Below are positions 16,982 through 24,009 of a stretch of 64,000 bases of DNA, piece after piece; within the stretch, counting starts at the first letter, position 1, and the number at the start of each line of letters is the position of its first letter. The notes below the pieces were generated by a model that was not told the origin of the DNA, ran no database searches, and saw nothing but the letters and a program-made list of their open reading frames with translations. Source of the stretch: Paenibacillus sp. FSL H8-0537 (GTDB lineage: Bacteria > Bacillota > Bacilli > Paenibacillales > Paenibacillaceae); assembly GCF_038051995.1 (NCBI RefSeq), contig NZ_CP150290.1, forward strand, positions 483,501 through 547,500. The letters are read 5' to 3'. The position numbers and the translations under genes were made by a program.

Positions 16982-17659
16982 TCAATAGCGCTTCTCTGCG
17001 AAAACTGTAGCTAAGCTGCTGTCGACTCCTTCAATATACAGAGGCACCGCGTAGACGGCGCTCACATTGGACAAATTATGATTTAAGTTCATATCCTCGA
17101 TCAACAGGATAAATCGTCCATCCACCCGGTCTTTCCCAAGCATGGTTTGGTGGAACGCGATGCCTTCATCCATATGCAGCGGAGATGTAGAAGAAATAAA
17201 ATCCATGCCTACAGCCCGCAGGGAATCAAACACCATTAAGTAGTTTGCGGCGGATACGGAAAAACCGGGGTTGTTATTGCCGTAACGAACAGGATCAGAC
17301 TCACGAATTTCGCCGAAGCCCGTGCGAATGAGCAGCAAATCTGAACCGGCGATTTGGTTGGCGAAAGGTTCTAGATCTGCTTTAGTAATCAGCTCATTAT
17401 CAGTTTTTGGAATATCGAGTACAGTGACATGGTTAAAGACGAAATAATCAATGGGAATTTCGGTTAGTTTTTTGCCTTGGGGATTAAAATGCCAGGGGCC
17501 GTCAATGTGAGTCCCGCTATGATTAATGGTTTTTATAATAAATTCATTATACAGATCGCCATTCTGGATGCTGAACTTCTGCACGATCTCAACGGGAGGA
17601 TTATCTTTATAGACAGGGGTATGCACACTTAGCGGATAGGACAAAAGCAGTCGCTTCAT
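16982..17659 (-). CDS. Cyclase-family hydrolase (kynurenine formamidase-like)
   Basis: 225 aa. The metal-binding signature HxGTHxDxPxH appears near residues 47-57 as HSGTHIDGPWH, with Gly in place of one usual residue. A second conserved region, LLIRTGFGE, follows. This family (PF04199) includes KynB and other metal-dependent hydrolases of amides or lactones; the substrate here is not evident because no tryptophan-degradation genes are near. GGAGAG lies about 10 nt upstream of ATG 17659. Single-gene unit. Confidence 0.83.
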   Translation of the reverse strand: MKRLLLSYPLSVHTPVYKDNPPVEIVQKFSIQNGDLYNEFIIKTINHSGTHIDGPWHFNPQGKKLTEIPIDYFVFNHVTVLDIPKTDNELITKADLEPFANQIAGSDLLLIRTGFGEIRESDPVRYGNNNPGFSVSAANYLMVFDSLRAVGMDFISSTSPLHMDEGIAFHQTMLGKDRVDGRFILLIEDMNLNHNLSNVSAVYAVPLYIEGVDSSLATVFAEKRY

Positions 17660-17794
17660 TTCAAGTACTCTCCTTTATATTTATTTTGCAGTGCCTTTTC
17701 TACTGCTCTCGCGAGTCTGTAATTGAAGCAAGCCATTCTCGCCGACTAATACAGCATGGAACTATTTTATTGATGAAGCGGCTTATTCATGACC

Positions 17795-17846
17795 AAAAGA
17801 GCCAGGAAAACACGGCTAAACCCGCTGTTTCCGCTCTTTTTTTTAA
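17795..17846 (+). terminator. Orphan terminator-like hairpin
   Basis: AAAAGAGCcAGGAAAACA pairs with TGTTTCCGCTCTTTT and is followed by eight or more Ts. No + strand gene precedes it; the nearest upstream gene is on the minus strand and starts at 17659. It could end a small RNA or block read-through into the csp promoter. Confidence 0.65.
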
Positions 17847-17918
17847 TCGCTTACATTTACGCTGGTGTTTTCTAAACAGATGTGTTATGATAAGGGTAAT
17901 AAAAAATTAGACCTGAAT

Positions 17919-17973
17919 TCACATATGATAGAAGGTTATGGTTTTTGAGGTTATAGCCTGCTACCATATGTGA
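17919..17973 (+). promoter_or_regulatory. Stem-forming leader of the cold-shock gene
   Basis: TCACATATGATAG at 17919-17931 pairs with CTACCATATGTGA at 17961-17973 (12 of 13), enclosing about 29 nt with a direct repeat AGGTTAT. It sits 57 nt before the csp start. Long structured leaders are typical of temperature-controlled csp mRNAs; that this one acts so is inference. Confidence 0.5.
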
Positions 17974-18029
17974 TTTCTTATTTTTAACGAAATAAAGGGG
18001 TCATGTTTTATAAAGAAGGAGGTGCTCTT

Positions 18030-18230
18030 ATGCAAACAGGAACAGTTAAATGGTTTAACGCTGAAAAAGGCTTTGGTTTCATCGAAGTTGAAGGCGGAAA
18101 CGATGTATTCGTACATTTCAGTGCAATCACTGGCGACGGATTCAAAACTTTGGACGAAGGTCAACAAGTTGAATTCAACGTGGTTCAAGGTAACCGTGGA
18201 CCGCAAGCCGAGAACGTTGTAAAGCTGTAG
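18030..18230 (+). CDS. Cold-shock protein, CspA/CspB family
   Basis: 66 aa, exactly the family length. RNP1 is KGFGFI and RNP2 is VFVHF; the C-terminus reads [10 protein letters not shown]. It is a single OB-fold RNA chaperone that melts mRNA structure at low temperature. ATG 18030 has AAGGAGGTG 7 nt upstream, near-perfect; the open frame starts earlier at 18003 but has no site. A structured leader precedes it and a terminator follows, so it is monocistronic. Confidence 0.96.
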   Translation: MQTGTVKWFNAEKGFGFIEVEGGNDVFVHFSAITGDGFKTLDEGQQVEFNVVQGNRGPQAENVVKL

Positions 18231-18263
18231 GCTTTAAAACGGACTAATTGCCCGCAAGGGATC

Positions 18264-18308
18264 AAAGACAGCTGTTCGGGATTTTTCCCGGCAGCTGTTT
18301 TTTTGTGT
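18264..18308 (+). terminator. Terminator of the csp gene
   Basis: Stem ACAGCTG...CGGG / CCCGGCAGCTGT followed by a T7 tract. Confidence 0.85.
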
Positions 18309-18399
18309 TTTAGAAATAATCAGCGCAAACGCCCCATTGTATGAGCGTTGACGAAAGGCTGGGCGAGCGCTACACTGAAAGGGAATCATGTTTAGGATG

Positions 18400-18414
18400 A
18401 CGAAAGCGCTTACC
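18400..18414 (+). promoter_or_regulatory. Possible cre (CcpA) site upstream of the oxidoreductase
   Basis: CGAAAGCGCTTACC matches the palindromic cre TGAAAGCGCTTTCA at 11 of 14 positions, about 36 nt before the start. It would suggest glucose repression of the Gfo/Idh/MocA gene. Confidence 0.4.
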
Positions 18415-18449
18415 AGAATAAGAGCTTCTTCCATTAGACTAACGGGTTG

Positions 18450-19625
18450 GTGAAGAAAGTGGAAAAAATAAAAGTAGGCGTAATTGGGGCAGGTTTTATC
18501 GGTCCAGCACATATAGAGGCCTGCCGAAGGCTAGGCTTTGTAGAAGTGGTAGCGGTTTCCGGTTCGGATCAAAGCTCCACTGACAAAAAGGCGAAGGAAC
18601 TGGGTGTGCCGCTCGCTTATGGCGATTACCGGGACATGCTGAAAAATCCCGATATTCAGGCGATTCATAACTGTACGCCGAACCATCTGCATTATCAAAT
18701 TACGAAGGAAGCCATTGAAGCGGGCAAGCATGTGCTTTCAGAAAAGCCGCTGGCGATTTCTAGTAGGGAATCGGCGGAGCTGCTGCGGCTTGCGAAGGAA
18801 AAAGGCATCGTCCACGGCATTAATTTCAATTATCGCCAGTTTCCGATTATTCAGCAGCTTGCCTCTATGGTAAGGGATGGCGATTTAGGCAAAGTCAATT
18901 TGGTTCACGGCAGCTATTTGCAGGACTGGCTGCTGTACGAAACGGATTATAACTGGCGGATGTCGTCGGATATCGGCGGCAGATCCAGAGCGATAGCGGA
19001 TATAGGCTCGCATTGGTGCGATTTGATTAAATATGTAACGGGCAAAAAGATTGACGCGGTATTCGCTGATTTCTCCACCGTGCATCCCGTACGGAAGAAG
19101 CCGAAGCAGGCTTCCGAAACGTATCAGAAGCGAGGAGATAACGTAGAATATGAAGATGTAGCAATTGATACGGAAGACTATGCAACCGTCTTGCTGCGTT
19201 TCACCGACGGAACGAAGGGCGCCTTCTCGGTTTCGCAAGTGAGCGCGGGGCGCAAAAACCGGCTCAGCTTCGAGCTGAATGGCACGGAGAAATCAACCTT
19301 CTGGAACCAGGAGGAAGCGGAAAAGCTGTGGATTGGCTACCGGGACAAGGCGAATGAGGTATTGATGGCTGATCCGGCGCTTTTTGCGGCAGACGCCCGT
19401 TCCTCCATTCATCATCCGGGTGGGCATAATGAAGGCTGGCCGGATGCCATCAAGAACATGATGCAGCATTTCTATGCGTATATTCGCGACGGCAAGCAGC
19501 TGAGCGGCGAGGAGCCGCCTTTCGCAACGTTTTTGGACGGGCATGTTTCGATGAGCACGACGGATGCTATATTGAAAAGCCAAGCGACGGAGAAGTGGGT
19601 TAAGGTTGAGGTTATGGAAGTATAG
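18450..19625 (+). CDS. Gfo/Idh/MocA family oxidoreductase
   Basis: 391 aa. The Rossmann motif VGVIGAGFIGPAH is at the N-terminus, followed by the family's NCTPNHLHYQ and the conserved EKP in GKHVLSEKPLAIS. The C-terminal alpha/beta domain contains DIGSHWCDLIKYVTG, placing the catalytic His region as in inositol and sugar dehydrogenases. It probably oxidises or epimerises a sugar using NAD(P). The start is uncertain: GTG 18450 and GTG 18459 are both possible and no strong site is seen. Monocistronic, with a terminator behind. Confidence 0.88.
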   Translation: MKKVEKIKVGVIGAGFIGPAHIEACRRLGFVEVVAVSGSDQSSTDKKAKELGVPLAYGDYRDMLKNPDIQAIHNCTPNHLHYQITKEAIEAGKHVLSEKPLAISSRESAELLRLAKEKGIVHGINFNYRQFPIIQQLASMVRDGDLGKVNLVHGSYLQDWLLYETDYNWRMSSDIGGRSRAIADIGSHWCDLIKYVTGKKIDAVFADFSTVHPVRKKPKQASETYQKRGDNVEYEDVAIDTEDYATVLLRFTDGTKGAFSVSQVSAGRKNRLSFELNGTEKSTFWNQEEAEKLWIGYRDKANEVLMADPALFAADARSSIHHPGGHNEGWPDAIKNMMQHFYAYIRDGKQLSGEEPPFATFLDGHVSMSTTDAILKSQATEKWVKVEVMEV

Positions 19626-19632
19626 CGGAAAT

Positions 19633-19673
19633 AGAGACATGGCTGCTTTATATGAAGCGCTATGTCTTTTTTT
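19633..19673 (+). terminator. Terminator after the Gfo/Idh/MocA gene
   Basis: AGACATgGCtGCTT pairs with AAGCgCTATGTCT, followed by TTTTTTT. Confidence 0.85.
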
Positions 19674-19812
19674 GTGGGACCTACCCTTTTTTCGAATCCG
19701 AAGCCTTTCTTAAAATAGTACCCTAGAATTATTATGAATTAACACTCCATAAAATTAACCTTGCTGTCGATATTATAGTATAACGCTTTTAATAAAGGGG
19801 AAATGGGAAATT

Positions 19813-20646
19813 ATGACTACCGTTCAAGCTCTGGTTGAAGCCATGCCTTTCATTCGACAAATGATTCGTGAGGATGTTTCACTATCCATCATTGATGAGA
19901 AATCCTTTGTTTATTATGATACAGAGGACCCGTTCAAGCTCGGATATAAATCCGGCGACCCTTTGCTGGAGGTTAATCAGAACTATAAGGATTTGAAGAA
20001 TGGCAACGAGAAGACGGTAGCCCATATTCCGAAGGAAATAGCGGGTGTGCCGCTGGATTGCTTATTTTTGCCTATAAAAAATGAACAGGGTGAAATGCAA
20101 GCCTGTCTGTGCGTCACCTACAAAATGGATAATCAAGAGCTGCTGAAACAGCTCATGGATAAGACGGAGCATTTTAATGGGAAATTGCTCGATGGTGTCC
20201 AGCATCTGGCTGCCCATTCGGAGCAGCTGAACTCGACATCCGAGGAAATTTTAATTAATACGAAGGAAGCGGTCGAAAAGTCACGCGATGTCAATAAAGT
20301 CGCAGGCTTTATCCGCGAAATCTCAGAGCAAACCAATCTGCTTGGGCTCAATGCGGCCATTGAAGCAGCACGTGTAGGTGAAGCGGGAGCAGGCTTTGGC
20401 GTGGTGGCGTCGGAAATTCGCAAGCTGTCCGTGGATACGAAAGGTGCGACCACGCAAATTGAGAAGTCGCTCAAGCTGGTGCAGGAGTCAATCAAGCTGA
20501 TGGAAACGGAAATTGCCGAAATAACGTCATCCTCTCAAGAGCAAGCGAAGCTGGTCAGCAATCTCATGGAGGTTATTGAGCAGATGAACGAAACGGGGCT
20601 GGAAATGCACGGCTTCATTAAAAAAGTCATCTCGTATCAGCAATAA
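19813..20646 (+). CDS. Soluble methyl-accepting chemotaxis-type protein (YfmS-like)
   Basis: 277 aa with no membrane segment. The first 110 residues form a small sensory-like domain ([15 protein letters not shown] near the start). From about 125 to the end it is a methyl-accepting coiled coil; the hairpin tip reads [20 protein letters not shown] then [13 protein letters not shown], the CheA/CheW-binding region. The signalling domain is short compared with membrane MCPs, as in YfmS-type cytosolic receptors. AAGGGGAAATGGG lies upstream of the start. The ligand is unknown. Confidence 0.88.
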   Translation: MTTVQALVEAMPFIRQMIREDVSLSIIDEKSFVYYDTEDPFKLGYKSGDPLLEVNQNYKDLKNGNEKTVAHIPKEIAGVPLDCLFLPIKNEQGEMQACLCVTYKMDNQELLKQLMDKTEHFNGKLLDGVQHLAAHSEQLNSTSEEILINTKEAVEKSRDVNKVAGFIREISEQTNLLGLNAAIEAARVGEAGAGFGVVASEIRKLSVDTKGATTQIEKSLKLVQESIKLMETEIAEITSSSQEQAKLVSNLMEVIEQMNETGLEMHGFIKKVISYQQ

Positions 20647-20727
20647 ATCGATAGCAAAGGGCGATTTTACTCCATTTGCGGATGTATGCTATGATTCGAG
20701 CATACCCTACAACTGGAATGAAATCAG

Positions 20728-21681
20728 GTGAAAGTTATTAAAATCGGTTTTCGGACGATTAAAACGGCAGTTGGCGTCAGCCTGTCGATCTTAATCGCCC
20801 ATTATTTGCAGCTGGAAAACTTTACGGCAGCGGGTATTTTGACGCTGCTGTGCATTCAGCGGTCCCGCCGCCAGTCGAATCAAGCGGCCGTTAGCCGCTT
20901 TCTTGCTTGTATGACGGGCATGCTTTTCTCGATGCTCATGTTTCAATTGCTCGGCTACCATGCGTATGCCTTTTTGGTCGTTCTGCTGCTGTTCATTCCG
21001 TTTTGCGTGAAGCTGCGCATACATGAAGGCATAGCCAGCAGCGCGGTTATTATGATGCATGTGTTTGTCCATGGCAAGGTCGAGGTTTCTTTTCTGCTCA
21101 ATGAGCTGTTCGTCGTCGTGATTGGCCTTGGCGTTGCGCTGCTCGTAAACAGCTACATGCCGAGTATTGATAAGGAAATGACTCGCTACAAGCAGGAGAC
21201 GGAGCGTTATATTGCCGTCATTCTCAGGGAATATGCCTGTTATTTGAAGAAGGGGTATACGCTGTGGGACGGCAATGAGCTGCTGCAGCTGGAAACGGTG
21301 CTGCGGAAGGCGAGCCAGATCGCCCAACTGGATGCGGAAAATTACCGATCGCTCAAGAAAGGACCGAGCTATCGTCAATATTTTGAGCAGAAGCGCAAGC
21401 AATATGATTTGCTGGAGCGTCTGCTGCCGCTTGTTTCGCAAATTACTTCGCAGCTGGAGCAAGGCGAACGGATTGGCGAATGTATGGAGCAGCTCAGCGC
21501 CTACGTTGGCGAGGCAGAGTCTTCGCGAGAAGACCGTTACGATTATTTTTATGAAATGCTGCGCGGCGTGCGCGAATATCATAAGCTGCTGCCTTTGCCG
21601 CAGACGAGGGATGAATTTGAAAACCGTGCCAGCCTGTTTGCGGTGGCCAATGAGCTGGAGCGTTTCGTTAATACACTTTAG
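20728..21681 (+). CDS. Aromatic acid exporter family membrane protein (ArAE_1, YgaE/YqjA-like)
   Basis: 317 aa with a GTG start; GGAATG 7 nt upstream is a weak site. Four or five membrane segments occupy the first 145 residues (FRTIKTAVGVSLSILIAHYL, LLCIQRSRRQSNQAA). The C-terminal cytoplasmic half is helical, ending in FAVANELERFVNTL, matching the ArAE_1 plus C-terminal DUF939 layout. A transport role is inferred from the family name only. It starts 81 nt after the chemoreceptor and has its own terminator. Confidence 0.82.
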   Translation: MKVIKIGFRTIKTAVGVSLSILIAHYLQLENFTAAGILTLLCIQRSRRQSNQAAVSRFLACMTGMLFSMLMFQLLGYHAYAFLVVLLLFIPFCVKLRIHEGIASSAVIMMHVFVHGKVEVSFLLNELFVVVIGLGVALLVNSYMPSIDKEMTRYKQETERYIAVILREYACYLKKGYTLWDGNELLQLETVLRKASQIAQLDAENYRSLKKGPSYRQYFEQKRKQYDLLERLLPLVSQITSQLEQGERIGECMEQLSAYVGEAESSREDRYDYFYEMLRGVREYHKLLPLPQTRDEFENRASLFAVANELERFVNTL

Positions 21682-21708
21682 CCCTCTGAACCGGCAAGCA
21701 AAACAATA

Positions 21709-21762
21709 AAAGCCAAGCTATTCTCTTCCTGCACAATGGGAGAAGGTGGCTTGGCTTTTTTA
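21709..21762. terminator. Terminator between convergent genes
   Basis: AAAAGCCAAGC pairs with GCTTGGCTTTT, with a large inner loop and T tracts on the + strand; A tract on the left side gives it a bidirectional character. Confidence 0.75.
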
Positions 21763-21785
21763 TGGTTGGTCGGCAAGTGCCGCTT

Positions 21786-22397
21786 TCAGAAGAAGGAGAA
21801 GGGCAGGCGGAAGAGGTTTTTTTTCTTATGCGGCTTGCGCTCCATACCTACTGCTTCAGGCTGCATGGTTACGAGTGACGACAGCTGCTTATTACGCTCC
21901 TGCATGCTCGATAGGGAAGCCGCCAATTGATTAAGCGTTTGACGAATTTCCTCCAGCTCCTCGCGGTGATGTAGCAGCTGCACGCCAATAACCTCGTCAG
22001 CTTTGCGCGACAGCGTTCCTTCTATGCGCTCCAGACGTTCTGCCAGCTCTTCCTGCGGATTTTTGTAATCCCAAGCGGAATCGATTTTGCTCTTCGTATC
22101 TTCCGGTCTGAAAGCAGGGAAGGGAGCGGCAGCACCAGCGGCACTGGCAGCAACCTGCTGCAGCCCGGTGACATCGACCGTTTGAATGAGCTCAGGCAAG
22201 GTCATCTCATGAAGCAGCTCACCCGCCTCAAGCTTTGTCTTTACGCTTTGCAGCTTCTCTAAAGCAGGCTCATCAAAAATATAATGACCGAACATATCCT
22301 TGCTAAAGGAGGCAGGGAATAGGGCAACCCAGCGTCTGATCGTCGTTTCGCTCACAGCTAGCTGTCTGGCAGCATCTTTCGTTTTTAACAGATTCAT
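21786..22397 (-). CDS. RacA-like DNA-binding coiled-coil protein (MerR-type HTH)
   Basis: 203 aa from ATG 22397 (GAGGTG about 9 nt upstream); the open frame continues 107 codons upstream through non-coding sequence including a family I repeat. The N-terminal HTH, DAARQLAVSETTIRRWV, followed by GHYIFDEPALEKLQSVK, closely follows Bacillus RacA, which links the chromosome origin to the cell pole in sporulation. A coiled coil follows (KNPQEELAERLERIEGTL), then a basic tail (RKPHKKKNLFRLPF) that could reach the membrane. B. subtilis RacA is 184 aa. The alternative is a generic MerR-family regulator. Confidence 0.7.
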   Translation of the reverse strand: MNLLKTKDAARQLAVSETTIRRWVALFPASFSKDMFGHYIFDEPALEKLQSVKTKLEAGELLHEMTLPELIQTVDVTGLQQVAASAAGAAAPFPAFRPEDTKSKIDSAWDYKNPQEELAERLERIEGTLSRKADEVIGVQLLHHREELEEIRQTLNQLAASLSSMQERNKQLSSLVTMQPEAVGMERKPHKKKNLFRLPFSFF

Positions 22398-22686
22398 TAG
22401 CGAGCACCTCGTTTCATTCGTCTTTGCTGTTAAGTATTCGTGGTGAATGAGGTACTCCCTGCTAGGGTGACAAAGGTAGTGTCGAATCGCTAAAACTAGT
22501 GTGAAACTGCCGAAAAATGCCCCTGCCGCGCGAGCTGGCGCGCTTCCTCCCGTAATGGGGAAATCCCTATGTGAATAGGGCGTCCAAACGTATGAGGGTA
22601 GCTGTTTTTCGACAGCAAAAGCTGGGTTTGCGCTATTCTTTTTACCTAAAAATAGGTAGTATAGAGAAAAGGAAGTTTTTCCAGCT

Positions 22687-22786
22687 TTAAAATATAGGAA
22701 AGTATATGGTTTCGCCATCCTTTCTCTCTATTTCTCGGACTGAAACGCACCGCGCCGCCTGAGGACGTCGACAGCCGTTTCACCTT
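22687..22786 (-). repeat. Family I double-palindrome repeat, copy D
   Basis: 100 bp, same length as copy A. On the minus strand it begins AAGGTGAAACGGCTGTCGAC and ends CCTATATTTTAA. GC-rich GAAACG/CGTTTC inverted repeat followed by the AATATAG-type palindrome as in copy A. It is oriented towards the RacA-like gene, 290 nt away, and lies just after the stop of the zinc-ribbon gene. Confidence 0.85.
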
Positions 22787-22809
22787 GGGGCAGCGGTCAT
22801 GTTGCTGTT

Positions 22810-23736
22810 CTATTGAAACTGAGTGTCCCATTTGTACTTTTCATTATAGATTTCAAAAACTTCTGTGCCAAGCGCTCCCCAGTTATGCTGCGGGTTATTT
22901 CGAATGACATTGTAGAGCCGCAGGAAGCGGTCCTTCGGCAGCTTGCGCGCATAGCGCATAACCAGATGCGGGTATAAAATGACGTAGCGCTTCAAGCGGA
23001 CGGCTGCTCCAGCAATGCCGACGAGAATAGGCTCCCCGTCCTTCATGCGCAAAATTTGCGCTTCATGAATAAGGGCGTAGCGGAACGCTTTCTCCTTCAG
23101 CAAACCCCGTTTCAGCTTGGTGAGCTCGCCTATATACTCGACAAGATCCGGATTGAAATGGTCGAGCAGCAGCGGCTCCAGCATCAGGTCCATATCTTTG
23201 CGCAATACGAATGATTGCAGCAGCAAAATTTGCTCTACCTTAATTTGGTCCGTACGGACGAGCGTGCCGATCTCGCGCAGCATCTCATATGCTTGCTGCT
23301 TCTCGTCGTTATGAAATACCTCAATCGCGGCTTCGCGATCTAGCCGCAGCCCGTCCACCAGCTTAAACGATTCTCTCTGCAGCAGCTTCCCTAATTGGTA
23401 GCTTATCCGTTCGGCATGGGTATTACGACGCAGCATCCATAGAAGGATGAGAGACGTTACGCCGCCAGCAGCGCAAAGACTTGTCTGCAAAGTCGACTCT
23501 GAAAAGAATATTCCAGCGGCAACAAGGGCAAGGATGAGAATAGTTTCCTTAACGATGCTTCTTCGTTGCAGCGATAGCGCCTTTTTCTCCAGTTTAATGA
23601 GGGAAGATTTTCCGCAGGAGGGGCATATTCTATCACCGAGTATGGTGAAGCGGCCGCAACTGCGGCAAATTTTAAGCTTTTCATAAGCTTGTCGTGTTTT
23701 AATGTAGGGATTCAACTGCACAGCTATCTTTTTCAT
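22810..23736 (-). CDS. Zinc-ribbon membrane protein of unknown function
   Basis: 308 aa. A zinc ribbon near residues 25-42 reads CRSCG ... CPSCG. Two hydrophobic segments follow (about 63-98: ETILILALVAAGIFF, GGVTSLILLWML). The remaining 200 residues are soluble, helical and charged, with no recognised domain (YRNP-type motifs absent; contains VIRNNPQHNWGALGTEVFE near the end). ATG 23736 overlaps the stop of the 50-aa gene by one base, so the two are coupled. Divergent from the vWA gene at 24010, which suggests a functional link. No function is assigned. Confidence 0.75.
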   Translation of the reverse strand: MKKIAVQLNPYIKTRQAYEKLKICRSCGRFTILGDRICPSCGKSSLIKLEKKALSLQRRSIVKETILILALVAAGIFFSESTLQTSLCAAGGVTSLILLWMLRRNTHAERISYQLGKLLQRESFKLVDGLRLDREAAIEVFHNDEKQQAYEMLREIGTLVRTDQIKVEQILLLQSFVLRKDMDLMLEPLLLDHFNPDLVEYIGELTKLKRGLLKEKAFRYALIHEAQILRMKDGEPILVGIAGAAVRLKRYVILYPHLVMRYARKLPKDRFLRLYNVIRNNPQHNWGALGTEVFEIYNEKYKWDTQFQ

Positions 23737-23888
23737 CACGAGTTCCCCCGATCGCTGTTCTTAAAGATAGCTAAGGCGAGCTGATCAAGCTGCTCTGGCG
23801 TAGGTGCTTTTTTACGCTGGTTGTAGTAGTGGACACCCCGGAGCAAGACGAAAAGAAACAATATTCCCAGACATACGTATGTAACCAT
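23736..23888 (-). CDS. 50-aa single-pass membrane peptide
   Basis: Starts ATG 23888 with GAGGA 9 nt upstream; the TGA stop overlaps the next ATG (TGATG). The product begins MVTYVCLGILFLFVLLRG, a clear membrane segment, followed by a charged tail with APTPEQLDQLALAIF. The overlap, spacing and ribosome binding site together support a real gene. It is divergent from the vWA protein gene and may be an accessory subunit of it or of the zinc-ribbon protein. Confidence 0.65.
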   Translation of the reverse strand: MVTYVCLGILFLFVLLRGVHYYNQRKKAPTPEQLDQLALAIFKNSDRGNS

Positions 23889-24009
23889 AAGCGCGAGTCC
23901 TCTCTTATGCTTGAAGTGATTTAAGCCATTCTATCAGGTATACTGACAGTATATCATTATTGAGACAACAAGGACCAATATGCTTAATTTGTGGAGAAGG
24001 AGCCAAAAG

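Larger units (their letters stand above)
17660..18029 (+). other. Intergenic region upstream of the cold-shock gene
   Basis: 370 bp without a convincing gene. It holds an orphan terminator-like hairpin (17795-17846), a TATGAT -10-like hexamer at 17886-17891 with no good -35, and a long inverted repeat at 17919-17973 that would lie in the csp leader. Confidence 0.5.

Noticed and set aside
17686-17910. 74-codon open frame before the csp gene
   Set aside because: It reads through a strong terminator hairpin and has no ribosome binding site.
19738-19775. Sigma-D (motility) promoter before the chemoreceptor gene
   Set aside because: GTCGATAT resembles the -10 GCCGATAA, but the only TAAA lies 12 nt away instead of about 15, so support is weak.
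22398-22718. 107-codon extension of the RacA-like gene
   Set aside because: It runs into repeat copy D, has no ribosome binding site and would place the HTH away from the N-terminus where it is expected.
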